A stretch of DNA of 64,000 bases from Yersinia vastinensis (GTDB taxonomy: Bacteria > Pseudomonadota > Gammaproteobacteria > Enterobacterales > Enterobacteriaceae), in assembly GCF_902726565.1 (NCBI RefSeq), contig NZ_CACVAF010000008.1, positions 186,001-250,000 on the forward strand, read 5' to 3'. Position 1 is the first letter of the stretch. The number at the start of each line of letters is the position of its first letter. Positions 1 to 7,298 of the stretch are shown piece by piece. The position numbers were made by a program, and so were the translations under genes. The notes beneath the pieces are model-generated. The model had not been told where the DNA came from. It ran no database searches and worked only from the letters and a program-made list of their open reading frames with translations.

Positions 1-52
1 TGGAAAATTCAATGCTACCATAGAATCCTTTATATTTCAGCATGTTACTCAT
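1..52 (-). CDS. hicB: HicB-family antitoxin, 5' end only (cut by window edge)
   Basis: Only the first codons are visible. On the minus strand they read M-S-N-M-L-K-Y-K-G-F-Y-G-S-I-E-F-S, which fits the usual HicB antitoxin opening (LKYKGYxGSIE). The ATG at 52 overlaps the end of the toxin frame (stop at 45-47), so translation is probably coupled; the second ATG at 43 is the alternative start. HicB normally neutralises HicA and represses the pair through its C-terminal DNA-binding domain, which lies outside the window. The gene is inferred from context and this short stretch. Confidence 0.75.
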   Translation of the reverse strand, partial: MSNMLKYKGFYGSIEFS

Positions 53-293
53 GAGCTTCTAACTCTTCTAGCAAAATTTTAACTTCTTTGAGGACATAGG
101 CCTTCACAATGTTACCTGGATGTGGACAGTGAAGAGCCACTATGCGTTTATTTTCATTTATAAATTTTCTTTTTGAACCAGAGCCATTTAGTGTGCTGAA
201 CCCATACTGTTTCATTAGGGTGACTAACTCATCCCACGTAAAGTCTTTAGGTAGAGAGAAAAGCCTATCCCTAAGTTTTTTGCTCCTACTCAT
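45..293 (-). CDS. hicA: HicA-family mRNA interferase toxin
   Basis: This is an 82-residue protein of the HicA/YcfA type, which are small dsRBD-like RNases that cleave mRNA when not bound by HicB. Residues 38-62 carry G-S-G-S-K-R-K-F followed by H-C-P-H-P-G-N, a pattern of the subfamily that has GSGS where many HicA proteins have GSH with the catalytic histidine. The likely active histidine is therefore in HxPHP. The toxin comes first and the antitoxin second, overlapping it. The pair sits next to cI, where lambda has rexAB, so it is probably expressed in the lysogen and acts as a stability or exclusion function. Confidence 0.85.
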   Translation of the reverse strand: MSRSKKLRDRLFSLPKDFTWDELVTLMKQYGFSTLNGSGSKRKFINENKRIVALHCPHPGNIVKAYVLKEVKILLEELEAHE

Positions 294-315
294 GCAAAGT
301 ATATCCTTCAGACAC

Positions 316-344
316 AGTATAGCAACTGGAAAACAGGTGCAATA
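316..344 (-). promoter_or_regulatory. Probable sigma-70 promoter of hicAB
   Basis: On the minus strand a -10 element TATACT (321-316) lies 17 bases after TATTGC (344-339), 23 bases before the hicA ATG. The A+T-rich gap 294-456 between hicA and cI holds no lambda-type operator, so hicAB seems to be controlled separately from PL. Confidence 0.45.
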
Positions 345-456
345 TGTTAAACATTTTATATACGACGATCAAATTTATTTATCGCTGTATATAACTATTT
401 GTATTAAATTAATTATTTACTTACTTTTACCCACCCCTCTATGGGCTAGCAGTGGG

Positions 457-1170
457 TTAGCTGAATGTCTCTTCGGGCCACTGAGCCTTAACTACCTTCC
501 CGATGATCCGGCAGTTATCATTGCACTCAATGCTTTGGTAGCGAGGATTGGGGTTTAGAGGTTCCAGCCATGGCTTGCCATCCTCCCAAACGAATTTCTT
601 GAATGTTACTTCGGTATCTCCATAGATACCGGCGACACAGAAGTCACCAGGGTCAACATCTTCTGCTGGGTCAACTAAGATCAACATACCTTCTGGAAAG
701 CTCGGTTTGCTTCCTGGTGGTGCCGTCATGGAATGCCCAGAAACCTCCAGCCAAAATGAATCATTGCTCGCCTTTCTGGTCGTATCAACCCAGCATTTTG
801 CGTCAGCCTCACGAAACGATCCTACCGCAGCGAATGCCCCCGCCTGAACTTCAGTAAGAAGCGGGTACGTATAACGCCTTACCTGATTTCCATTTTGGTC
901 TACAGCCTCAAACATTCCGGCTATTTCTCTAGCTAACGAAGGGCTGAACTCATCAACTTTGATTCCTAGTGCCTTTGCAAATTGAGCTGCATGCGTCGCG
1001 TTTATAGCGTTAGAACCATTCAATAGTTGAGACACTCCGCTTTGGCCCATGCCCAACTGCTCGGCCAGCGTTTCCTGCGAAAGGCCGAGGTCATTTTTTT
1101 TAGCTTCAAAGATTAACTTTAATCTTTCAGCGTCAGCTAACTGCTCGTTTGTTAAAGGCTTCTTTTTCAT
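457..1170 (-). CDS. cI: Lambda CI-type prophage repressor
   Basis: This 237-residue protein matches lambda CI along its whole length. It has an N-terminal helix-turn-helix (about residues 30-60, with [23 protein letters not shown]) and then a LexA/S24 autocleavage domain. Visible are the cleavage dipeptide A110-G111, the nucleophile S147 in [18 protein letters not shown], and the lysine pair at 191-192 in TFKKF. It keeps the lytic promoters shut in the lysogen and should be cleaved with RecA help after DNA damage. No Shine-Dalgarno is evident before the ATG, and the predicted PRM transcript starts at or near the AUG, as in lambda. Confidence 0.97.
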   Translation of the reverse strand: MKKKPLTNEQLADAERLKLIFEAKKNDLGLSQETLAEQLGMGQSGVSQLLNGSNAINATHAAQFAKALGIKVDEFSPSLAREIAGMFEAVDQNGNQVRRYTYPLLTEVQAGAFAAVGSFREADAKCWVDTTRKASNDSFWLEVSGHSMTAPPGSKPSFPEGMLILVDPAEDVDPGDFCVAGIYGDTEVTFKKFVWEDGKPWLEPLNPNPRYQSIECNDNCRIIGKVVKAQWPEETFS

Positions 1171-1205
1171 AGGCTAAATTTATCACCAATAGGAATATCC
1201 ACCAA
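1171..1205 (-). promoter_or_regulatory. Predicted PRM (repressor maintenance promoter)
   Basis: On the minus strand TAAATT (1182-1177) follows TTGGTG (1205-1200) with 17 bases between them. The -10 ends six bases before the cI ATG, which predicts a leaderless cI transcript as in lambda. The promoter overlaps OR3, so occupation of OR3 should switch it off and repressor at OR2 could activate it. The -35 is weak, as expected for an activated promoter. Confidence 0.55.
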
Positions 1206-1244
1206 TCACCATTAGTGTTGACAGTATCATTACTAACAGTGATA
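1181..1244. promoter_or_regulatory. Right operator OR3-OR2-OR1 (CI/Cro binding)
   Basis: Three 17-bp lambda-type half-symmetric sites are visible. OR3 is TATCACCAATAGGAATA at 1181-1197, OR2 is AATCACCATTAGTGTTG at 1204-1220, and OR1 is TATCACTGTTAGTAATG on the minus strand at 1244-1228. The gaps of 6 and 7 bp are the same as in lambda, so repressor dimers should sit on the same face of the helix and bind cooperatively. OR1 covers the -10 of PR. Confidence 0.85.
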
Positions 1245-1246
1245 AT
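1218..1246 (+). promoter_or_regulatory. PR, early rightward promoter
   Basis: TTGACA at 1218-1223 and GATAAT at 1241-1246 are separated by 17 bases. The -35 overlaps OR2 and the -10 overlaps OR1, so CI or Cro binding would block RNA polymerase. It drives cro, cII, the antirepressor gene, O, P and the nin-like block. Confidence 0.85.
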
Positions 1247-1272
1247 TGATATTGATTCACAAGGAGACCTTT

Positions 1273-1470
1273 ATGGAACGAATCCCGTTAGAAGAGTTTG
1301 TGTCCAGTAAAGGCCAAGAGAAGACGGCTGAAATTTTTGGCATTCGACAGAGTGCGATCAGCAAGGCTTTGGCCTTCGGACGGAATATTACGGTCATCAT
1401 TCATGATGATGGTCGCGTGGAGGCTGAAGAATTGAAGCCATTCCCAAATAACAAACATTTAGCAGCTTAA
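1273..1470 (+). CDS. cro: Lambda Cro-type repressor
   Basis: This is a 65-residue protein starting at ATG 1273, five bases after AAGGAGA. An upstream in-frame start at 1246 would lie on the promoter and is rejected. The sequence follows lambda Cro closely: helix-turn-helix GQEKTAEIFGIRQSAISKAL (about residues 14-33), then a beta strand with DGRVEAEELKPFP. Cro competes with CI for OR, preferring OR3, and commits the phage to lytic growth. Confidence 0.95.
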   Translation: MERIPLEEFVSSKGQEKTAEIFGIRQSAISKALAFGRNITVIIHDDGRVEAEELKPFPNNKHLAA

Positions 1471-1499
1471 TCACCACCCGCATTAAACACTTCAATCGA

Positions 1500-1513
1500 G
1501 CGCTGAAAAGTGC
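1500..1513 (+). promoter_or_regulatory. nutR-like boxB hairpin
   Basis: GCGCTGAAAAGTGC folds into a short stem with a GAAA(A)-type loop, the form bound by lambdoid N proteins. It lies 30 bases after cro, at the position of lambda nutR. A clear boxA is not visible (CACTTCAA at 1488-1495 is a poor candidate). The N gene itself would be left of the window. Confidence 0.5.
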
Positions 1514-1584
1514 AAACCAAAAAACTAATCACCAGTGGCATTAGCTCACAGCTTTGTCACGTAACAACATCTAACAAGGGAAGA

Positions 1585-1614
1585 GTACGCAATGGAACGT
1601 GCAAGTAACAGCAA
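1585..1614 (-). promoter_or_regulatory. PRE with CII box inside cII
   Basis: Codons 4-8 of cII contain GCAA-N6-GCAA (1601-1614), which on the minus strand is TTGC-N6-TTGC, the CII recognition sequence. Lambda has the same repeat at the same codons. A weak -10 (TACTCT-like) follows towards cro. The transcript would run antisense through cro into cI. Confidence 0.75.
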
Positions 1615-1882
1615 GAGAATTATGGAAGTTGAATCTGAGCTACGAAGCCGAATGGCTATCAAGGGCCAGAGCAAGTTTGCGCGGGATGCTGGCTGGGCCG
1701 AATCAAAGGTAAGCCGGTTGAACGTACATGATATGGCAGTGACGTTTGTTCTTCTTGAGAAGATATGGGAGACGAGCGTGATAAGGGAAATCGCAAGGCA
1801 GGCTGTGATTGCGGTGACAGGAAAGCAAAAAGCCCCACCTGCACGAACAGGAGAGGCTTCTCAAATAACGCTCAATTTCTGA
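1592..1882 (+). CDS. cII: CII-type transcription activator
   Basis: A 96-residue protein, almost the same length as lambda CII (97), with an N-terminal MERASNSKRIMEVES, a helix-turn-helix around residues 26-43 (KFARDAGWAESKVSRL) and a C-terminus ending in ITLNF, like lambda IQMEF. CII tetramers activate PRE, PI and PaQ to establish lysogeny. The start is fixed by GGGAAGAG about eight bases upstream. It lies in the PR transcript between cro and the antirepressor gene. A CII box lies inside its own first codons. Confidence 0.92.
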   Translation: MERASNSKRIMEVESELRSRMAIKGQSKFARDAGWAESKVSRLNVHDMAVTFVLLEKIWETSVIREIARQAVIAVTGKQKAPPARTGEASQITLNF

Positions 1883-1893
1883 GGTAACTATAC

Positions 1894-2571
1894 ATGAGTT
1901 TATCTACGGTAGTAAACCCGACTATGACCAGTCAGGAAATAGCTGATCTCGTTGAGTCTCGTCATGACAAAGTTAAGCAATCAATAGAAAGACTGGCACT
2001 TCGTGGAACAATTCAACTCCCCCCATTGGGGGAAGTTAAGAATCATCTTGGGCAATCGGTAGCTGTGTACCAAGTTGGCAAGCGAGACAGCTACATTGTA
2101 GTTGCCCAGCTTTCCCCTGAGTTCACGGCTCGATTAGTTGATCGCTGGCAGGAGTTGGAAAATCAGGCGCGCATTCCTCAAAACTTGCCAGATGCTTTAC
2201 GGCTGGCGGCAGACCTCGCAGAAGAAAAACAGAAACTGGAAAATCAACTTGCTATTGCAGCTCCGAAAGCTCAGTTCGTTGACAGCTACGTCACAGCGAC
2301 CGGATCTCTTGGTTTTCGCGAAACGTGCAAGCTTCTTCACATCAAAGAACCAGCCTTCCGTAAGTTCCTGCTCGATAGCGAGATCATGTATCTGCTGGCT
2401 GGGAAGCTAACGCCTTACGCTCAACACATCGATGCAGGTCGCTTCACTGTTAAAACAGGCGAGAACCTAACAAACGGTCACGCCTTCATCCAAAACAAGT
2501 TCACCCCTAAAGGCATCCAATGGATCGCCGGATTACTGGCTGCTCATCAAGTCAAGGATATTGCCGCATGA
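1894..2571 (+). CDS. Rha/KilAC-type phage antirepressor
   Basis: A 225-residue two-domain regulator. The N-terminal 90 residues (MTSQEIADLVESRHDKVKQS ... SYIVVAQLSPEFTARLVDRW) match the phage Rha family. A short coiled linker (about 95-120) follows. The C-terminal part (ATGSLGFRETCKLLHIKEPAFRKFL ... FTPKGIQWIAGLL) is the KilAC antirepressor domain. It sits between cII and O in the PR operon, and its stop overlaps the start of O (ATGA). Its likely role is to bind DNA or repressors and modulate immunity; its target is unknown. Confidence 0.82.
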   Translation: MSLSTVVNPTMTSQEIADLVESRHDKVKQSIERLALRGTIQLPPLGEVKNHLGQSVAVYQVGKRDSYIVVAQLSPEFTARLVDRWQELENQARIPQNLPDALRLAADLAEEKQKLENQLAIAAPKAQFVDSYVTATGSLGFRETCKLLHIKEPAFRKFLLDSEIMYLLAGKLTPYAQHIDAGRFTVKTGENLTNGHAFIQNKFTPKGIQWIAGLLAAHQVKDIAA

Positions 2572-3557
2572 GTACAGCCAAAGTATTTGATATCAGCGCC
2601 GAACGTGAGCGCAGGAGCAACAGGATGGAGAACCAGAAGCTTGGTTATGTCCCGTTGTACCGAAGCATCAAGAAGAAACCTTGGGCCAAAGACGTTTTCC
2701 TGCGAACACTGTGGGATAACCTTTTACTGGATGCCGCCAGAAAGCCATTCACGGCGAATTTCAAAGGTCACCAATGGAATCTTCAACCCGGTCAACTGGT
2801 CGTTACCTCGGACGATTTAGGGCTTGCGATGTGCGACAGGAAAGGAGTTCCAACAAGTCGTCATGCAGTCGAAAGGATGCTGGCATTTTTCGAGAAAGAG
2901 GGAATGATTTCAGTGGTCGGAGAACGTCGAAAAGGGACGTTAATCACCATCATAAATTACGCCGAATATGCCGAAAAAATAGACGATTTACCCGCGCATA
3001 ACTCCGCGCATATCAGCGAGCATAACAAACCCAGTAATGGCGTGGCTTTGAGTGGTGGTGCCGCGCATATCAGCGAGCAAAGAAGCGCGCATCATGAACA
3101 AGAAGGTAATAACAATAATATAAAACCCTTTACGTCAGAGAATTCTAACGAATCCCCTGACACCCCACCTAAGAAGCTTCCTGTAGTTCGTCCTGATGCT
3201 GCAATCCAAAGTGGTAAAAATTGGGGGACTGCTGATGACCTTCGGGCAGCGGAGTGGATGTTCAGCGCCGTGCTGATGATTGCCCCCGATGCTAAGAAGC
3301 CGTCTTTTGCTGGCTGGGCCAATAGCATCCGCTTGATGCGTGAACGGGATGGAAGGAATCACCGAGACATGTGTGTTCTCTTCAAATGGGCCACGCAGGA
3401 TAGTTTCTGGTGTGGCAACGTGCTTTGCCCGTCAACGCTACGCGAGAAATGGGACAAACTGGACATCAAGCGCAAGAAGCATCAATCAGGCACCGCCACT
3501 GGTAAGCCTGTTATTGATTTTGATAACACTGACTGGATAAACGGGGTATCGGTATGA
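2568..3557 (+). CDS. O: Replication initiator, lambda O-like
   Basis: A 329-residue protein starting at ATG 2568, which overlaps the preceding stop; an upstream in-frame start at 2520 lies within the previous gene. The N-terminal part (YVPLYRSIKKKPWAKDVFLRTLWDNLL, then a winged-helix-like stretch to about 130) matches phage replication protein O. The middle (about 140-190) is hydrophilic and repetitive (AHISEH, AHISEQ), because the DNA there contains iteron-like repeats. The C-terminal part (about 220-310) probably contacts P. It would melt the phage origin and recruit P and DnaB. Confidence 0.88.
   Translation: MSTAKVFDISAERERRSNRMENQKLGYVPLYRSIKKKPWAKDVFLRTLWDNLLLDAARKPFTANFKGHQWNLQPGQLVVTSDDLGLAMCDRKGVPTSRHAVERMLAFFEKEGMISVVGERRKGTLITIINYAEYAEKIDDLPAHNSAHISEHNKPSNGVALSGGAAHISEQRSAHHEQEGNNNNIKPFTSENSNESPDTPPKKLPVVRPDAAIQSGKNWGTADDLRAAEWMFSAVLMIAPDAKKPSFAGWANSIRLMRERDGRNHRDMCVLFKWATQDSFWCGNVLCPSTLREKWDKLDIKRKKHQSGTATGKPVIDFDNTDWINGVSV
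2991..3125. other. Putative phage replication origin inside gene O
   Basis: A 19-bp unit CCGCGCATATCAGCGAGCA occurs at 3004-3022 and again at 3061-3079. Partial copies (CCGCGCATA at 2992-3000, GCGCGCATCA at 3085-3094) flank them, and an A+T-rich tract (AATAACAATAATATAAAA) follows at 3109-3125. This matches the layout of lambda ori, where O-binding iterons and an A+T-rich unwinding element lie inside O. Confidence 0.65.
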
Positions 3558-4243
3558 GAAATGTCGTCACAGCCATCCAGAACCGTGATGGTCAATCATT
3601 GCAGCAGATGTACGCCGCTGATAAGCCAAAGCAGCAGGTGCCAGAGCAGGCCGCGCAGATATTCAACGAGCTATTTCGCCAGTTGAAGGCTGCATTTCCA
3701 GCGCTGATGACCAGCATCAAAGACCAAAGCGACCTGAACGAGCTACGTCGCCAGTGGGTTTTGGCATTCATCGAAAACGGGATTACCAGTATCGACCAAG
3801 TTAACGCTGGAATGAAGATCGCCCGCCAGCAGGCAACGCCGTTCCTCCCGTCGCCGGGCCAATTCATCGCATGGTGTAAGCAGGGTGCCACCCGCGCCGC
3901 TGGACTGCCCGATGCGGATGAGCTTTATGACATGGTGATGGACTATGCCAAGCGTCGTGACATGTTCAGCAGTGCCGAAGCATTCCCATGGCCCAGCAAT
4001 CCGGCCTACTGGATGGTCACAAAGCTTTATTCACAACAGCGAGTGCAGGGGTTATCTGAGCAGGACTTACGGAAACGGTGCGGCAAAGAGCTGGCTGACA
4101 TGTCGAAGCGCATTGAATCTGGTGAGCCAATCCCCGCGCCGGTGGTGCAAATCCCTAAGCTTCACATCCCGGCCAGCAACGAGAAAGCACTGGATCACAT
4201 TGCCGAACTACGCGCCAAGCTGAACATGACGAGGAAATCATGA
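3554..4243 (+). CDS. P: DnaB helicase loader, lambda P-like
   Basis: A 229-residue protein aligning throughout with lambda P, including ELRRQWVLAFIENGITSIDQVNAGM and FLPSPGQFIAWC. P takes host DnaB from its normal loader and delivers it to the O-origin complex. The ATG at 3554 overlaps the O stop (ATGA), and its own stop overlaps the next gene, so O, P and the first nin-region gene are translationally linked. Confidence 0.95.
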   Translation: MRNVVTAIQNRDGQSLQQMYAADKPKQQVPEQAAQIFNELFRQLKAAFPALMTSIKDQSDLNELRRQWVLAFIENGITSIDQVNAGMKIARQQATPFLPSPGQFIAWCKQGATRAAGLPDADELYDMVMDYAKRRDMFSSAEAFPWPSNPAYWMVTKLYSQQRVQGLSEQDLRKRCGKELADMSKRIESGEPIPAPVVQIPKLHIPASNEKALDHIAELRAKLNMTRKS

Positions 4244-4485
4244 GCGCATTAGGTGCATTTATCAAACAGCAGATAGAGCAGCAAGAACGCCATGAGCAAG
4301 CCCTCCGCATTAAATTCCTAAGCAAGTTACCTGAAAACACCTTCCAAGCAATTTACGAAGAGTGCTTTGGCACTGATGAAGACGTTGATTGCTCAGGTGC
4401 AAGGTACAACGGAATTTACTACAGCGAGTGGGATATCTATTTCGCATCACATGAGCGTGACAGTGACGCGGAAGTGCTGCTGTAA
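4240..4485 (+). CDS. Small phage protein, unknown function
   Basis: An 81-residue acidic protein whose ATG overlaps the P stop. It starts with a short helix rich in Q and E (residues 5-25), then has FLSKLPENTFQAIYEECFGTD and an aromatic C-terminal half. I do not recognise a family. Its coupling to P and position at the head of the nin-like block suggest an early gene. Confidence 0.7.
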   Translation: MSALGAFIKQQIEQQERHEQALRIKFLSKLPENTFQAIYEECFGTDEDVDCSGARYNGIYYSEWDIYFASHERDSDAEVLL

Positions 4486-4502
4486 ATCAATTCGAGGAAA
4501 TC

Positions 4503-4814
4503 ATGATGGACATAACTAAATCGCGGGAAGAGTTTGAGAAGTGGCTTGAAGAGGTTCATGGGCTATATGGCGAAGATATTGATTGGGAGCCAGAGAGAAA
4601 CTGCTATCGAATTTTTGGCATCCATTTGGCGTGGTGTGCATGGCAAGCATCCAGAGAAAGCATTGTGGTGGATATTCCTGAAGAAATGACCTGTCGTGAG
4701 GCGCTTGAACAAGGCCATACGAGTGATTATGCCAACGGGTTTACGGCCGCAATTATTCAATGCTATGCCGTTGTGCGCACTGCCGGTATTCGAATCAAGG
4801 GAGAGAGTGAATAA
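4503..4814 (+). CDS. Small phage protein with FEKWLEE...AWQASR motif
   Basis: A 103-residue protein with SREEFEKWLEEVHG near the start and LAWCAWQASRES in the middle. This pairing is common in small early-region proteins of enterobacterial lambdoid phages of unknown role. The second ATG in a row (4506) is an alternative start. AGGAAATC lies upstream. Genes before and after are in the same orientation with short gaps. Confidence 0.7.
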   Translation: MMDITKSREEFEKWLEEVHGLYGEDIDWEPERNCYRIFGIHLAWCAWQASRESIVVDIPEEMTCREALEQGHTSDYANGFTAAIIQCYAVVRTAGIRIKGESE

Positions 4815-4815
4815 A

Positions 4816-5025
4816 ATGAATATTGAAAATTTCGCCGTACTGGTGAGGCATGAAGGGGTAACCAAGCAGATCCTAATGACCGCAGGTGAGCAGCAGCTAT
4901 TTAGTCGCATTGTGCTTGGAACGCTGGCTGATACTCACGGAAAGGTTGCGGCAGCGACGATAGAAAGCATTGAACTTCCTGCAAACGAAAAAGCATTCCC
5001 GACCACCAAGGGAGAGAGTGAATGA
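4816..5025 (+). CDS. Small phage protein, unknown function
   Basis: A 69-residue protein starting at ATG 4816, one base after the previous stop. An upstream in-frame start at 4696 would overlap the real gene before it by 120 bases and is rejected. It ends in TTKGESE, almost the same as the preceding protein's IKGESE: the DNA GGGAGAGAGTGAAT recurs at both 3' ends, where it supplies the Shine-Dalgarno for the next gene. Confidence 0.65.
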   Translation: MNIENFAVLVRHEGVTKQILMTAGEQQLFSRIVLGTLADTHGKVAAATIESIELPANEKAFPTTKGESE

Positions 5026-5192
5026 AAAAGCTTAAAGAGGAAATCATCGAGCGATTGAAAGCAGAGCAAGATAGTGGCGACCCAGAAAGCGCCCACAGTA
5101 ACGCTGATGACGCTCTATGCGACCTGCTAATTAATCTCGGTTACTCAGATGTCGTTGCTGAGTACAACAAAGTCGAAAAATGGTATGCGTGA
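5022..5192 (+). CDS. Small phage protein, unknown function (56 aa)
   Basis: The ATG at 5022 overlaps the previous stop (ATGA) and follows GGGAGAG at good spacing. The frame encodes 56 residues beginning MKKLKEEIIERLKAEQDSGD and ending VEKWYA. It is mostly helical and charged. It fills the gap between two neighbouring phage genes, and coupling and spacing support it. No family recognised. Confidence 0.65.
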   Translation: MKKLKEEIIERLKAEQDSGDPESAHSNADDALCDLLINLGYSDVVAEYNKVEKWYA

Positions 5193-5201
5193 GGTAAAAC
5201 C

Positions 5202-5696
5202 ATGAAAGATCTTGATAGTTTTACTGTAGAGAGACTGGAAGAGATTATCGCTGAGGAAGGATATTCAGCAATGATAACGCCAAAAAACGATGAAGTCCGA
5301 GCGTTGGCCCGAATCGCGTTAGCTGCAAAGAGGGCTGAGCCTGTTGGTTATCTTTGTGAGTGGGATAACGGTAATCAAGTAATTTATTATGGTGAAGCTG
5401 GGGACGCTCTAGATGACGACTGGTCTTCTCAGCCATCTGTGCATAAAAATCTACCCATCTACACCACCCCACAGTTGAACTCTCCGGAGATACCGGAAGG
5501 TTGGATTAAGTGCAGTGAACGTAGGCCGGAGCGGGGAACTGATGTTCAGGTTTATTGTTCAGACACTCGCGAACAGTTTGTTGCTTTCCATATTGGAAAT
5601 GGTGAATTTCAGTATGCGCAACACGAAGATACTTCGATAGCTTGTCGTCCATCTCACTGGATGCCACTACCCGCCGCGCCGGAGAAGCCACTATGA
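5202..5696 (+). CDS. DUF551-domain phage protein
   Basis: A 164-residue protein. The C-terminal 70 residues (WIKCSERRPERGTDVQVYCSD ... PSHWMPLPAAPEKPL) carry the DUF551 signature: W-I-x-C-S-E-R near the start and H-W-M-P-L-P at the end. The N-terminal part includes SFTVERLEEIIAEEGYS and an ARIALAAKRAEPVGYL stretch shared by Ea22-like proteins of lambdoid phages. The molecular role is unknown. The stop overlaps the next start. Confidence 0.8.
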   Translation: MKDLDSFTVERLEEIIAEEGYSAMITPKNDEVRALARIALAAKRAEPVGYLCEWDNGNQVIYYGEAGDALDDDWSSQPSVHKNLPIYTTPQLNSPEIPEGWIKCSERRPERGTDVQVYCSDTREQFVAFHIGNGEFQYAQHEDTSIACRPSHWMPLPAAPEKPL

Positions 5697-5944
5697 CTAA
5701 TGACATCACCATTTGGTTAATAGCTGGATTATCTTTTCTTGGATACCTCTACATCCTATTTAAAACAGGCGAATGGCTGGCTAGCATCATCTGGAAACAA
5801 TGGGATAAAAGCCGAAAAGAAGAGCGAAAGCAAAAGGCCATTAACGAACTGTATGACGCTTTCAATCTGAGTGATTTAACCGATGGCGACACGATGAAGG
5901 TGGCAACCAAAGGTGGACTAACCATCATGATGATTCGGAAGTGA
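5693..5944 (+). CDS. Small single-span membrane protein
   Basis: An 83-residue protein starting at ATG 5693 (ATGA overlap with the previous stop). The upstream start at 5642 lies within the DUF551 gene and is less likely. Residues 6-26 (ITIWLIAGLSFLGYLYILFKT) form one membrane segment, followed by a very basic stretch KSRKEERKQKAI that should stay in the cytoplasm. Function unknown. Confidence 0.65.
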   Translation: MTNDITIWLIAGLSFLGYLYILFKTGEWLASIIWKQWDKSRKEERKQKAINELYDAFNLSDLTDGDTMKVATKGGLTIMMIRK

Positions 5945-5947
5945 CCA

Positions 5948-6397
5948 ATGCAAATCGATATGGTCAAGAATGCCGGTGGCGTTTTTGTTCCAGCCTTCGA
6001 TCATGACTTACCAAGGTTAACCAAGTTCAAAAACGGCGAGATTTACACCGCCGACATTAAGTTAACTCGCAACCCCGCCTTCCATCGAAAGATGTTTGCC
6101 TTCTTCAACTTCTGCTTTGCTCACTGGGCAGCAGAGAATGCCGGTTATGAATTCACAGATGAATATACCCAGAAAGAGGAATTCAGGAAGGACCTGACTA
6201 TTCTGGCTGGATTTTTTGACGTCGTGACAACCATCAAAGGCGAGACAAAGGTGAGAGCAAAGAGCTTGGCTTACGCGAACATGGAGCCTGACGAGTTCGA
6301 ACGCTGCTACAACGCAATGGTTAACGCCGCAATAAAACACCTGTTCGGGCGCACGACTGACAAGAACGTTATCAACCAACTTTACAGTTACTTTTAA
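5948..6397 (+). CDS. DUF1367 family phage protein
   Basis: A 149-residue protein with the pattern of DUF1367 proteins from lambdoid phages: a start with GGVFVPAFDHDLPRLTKFKNGE, then RNPAFHRKMFAFFNFCF, an EFRKDLTILAGFFDVV stretch and a terminal ..LFGRTTDKNVINQLYSYF. In other phages the family occupies a similar place in the nin region. Its role is not known to me. Confidence 0.78.
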   Translation: MQIDMVKNAGGVFVPAFDHDLPRLTKFKNGEIYTADIKLTRNPAFHRKMFAFFNFCFAHWAAENAGYEFTDEYTQKEEFRKDLTILAGFFDVVTTIKGETKVRAKSLAYANMEPDEFERCYNAMVNAAIKHLFGRTTDKNVINQLYSYF

Positions 6398-6483
6398 CCC
6401 CAACTTACCGCCAGCCAGATACCCACATATGACCCGGTACCTGTATTGCTGCGCGCCAAATTCGACAGAGTAAGGAGAACGCG

Positions 6484-7149
6484 ATGAATGATATTTACCA
6501 AAAAATAAACGGGGCCGACTACCGACGAATATTTGTCGTTGGCGATTTACACGGCTGCCTGAATAAGCTTAATGAGAAATTACTCTCAGTAGATTTCGAT
6601 GAGAGCAAAGATTTGCTGATATCCGTAGGCGACCTGATTGACCGTGGTGAGCAGAACGTCGAATGTCTGGACTTGATAACTCAGCCTTGGTTCCGTGCGG
6701 TTCGTGGCAACCATGAGCAAATGGCGATTGATGCACTGGCCAGCGAAGAATACTCACACTGGCTGGCAAACGGCGGTATTTGGTATTTCCATCTCGATAC
6801 CGACGAAAAACTACTGATCACCAGTTTGATTAAACAGGTTGCAAATCTTCCGTTAATTATCGAAGTCACCACAGACTCCGGAAAATACGTAATAGCCCAC
6901 GCTGATTACCCATCTGACAGTTATCACTTCGGCAAGCCGGTAAGTGAGCAGCATGTTATTTGGAATCGTGAGCGGGTGAGTTATGCGATGGACGGAGAAG
7001 GGGAAGAAATAGCGGGGGCCAAACAATTCATATTCGGTCACACACCAATGAGTAAAGCCAGCCAGTTTAAAAATCAACTCTACATCGACACCGGTGCAGT
7101 GTTTGGGTTTGGGCGTGAATTGACGATGATCCAAATTCAAGGGGAATAG
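6484..7149 (+). CDS. ninI: Serine/threonine protein phosphatase, lambda NinI-like
   Basis: A 221-residue metallophosphoesterase of the lambda PP type. All metal and phosphate motifs are visible: GDLHG (20-24), GDLIDRG (49-55), GNHE (75-78), a histidine in IAHADYP, and FGHTP. These bind two metal ions and cleave phosphate from Ser/Thr residues. AAGGAG lies upstream. In lambda ninI follows ninG and ninH; here it precedes ninF/ninG, so the order is shuffled. The 86-bp gap before it shows no gene. Confidence 0.93.
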   Translation: MNDIYQKINGADYRRIFVVGDLHGCLNKLNEKLLSVDFDESKDLLISVGDLIDRGEQNVECLDLITQPWFRAVRGNHEQMAIDALASEEYSHWLANGGIWYFHLDTDEKLLITSLIKQVANLPLIIEVTTDSGKYVIAHADYPSDSYHFGKPVSEQHVIWNRERVSYAMDGEGEEIAGAKQFIFGHTPMSKASQFKNQLYIDTGAVFGFGRELTMIQIQGE

Positions 7150-7151
7150 CC

Positions 7152-7298
7152 ATGCCTGAGCTCCCCCAATCAATCTGCGTGTATTGCCTTGGCGAGCTAA
7201 AGCCTGATGAGGTTTACGCATGTGAGAAGTGCGCTGAAGAGAATGCACCTCCGGAATTGAAGGAGACCGCCGATGATAACCGGCAAGCCGAAGAATAA
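7152..7298 (+). CDS. ninF: NinF-like small zinc-ribbon protein (48 aa)
   Basis: The ATG at 7152 follows the ninI stop by two bases. The 48-residue product has C-V-Y-C and C-E-K-C pairs 13 residues apart (residues 9-28), the same arrangement as in lambda NinF, and an acidic tail. It probably binds one zinc ion. The last 26 bases overlap ninG. Function of NinF is not established. Confidence 0.7.
   Translation: MPELPQSICVYCLGELKPDEVYACEKCAEENAPPELKETADDNRQAEE

Noticed and set aside
429-457. Inverted repeat ACCCAC/GTGGGT after cI as terminator
   Set aside because: The loop is long and no T-tract follows on the minus strand.
142-558. 138-codon plus-strand frame
   Set aside because: It runs antisense to hicA and the end of cI, has no ribosome site and low protein character.
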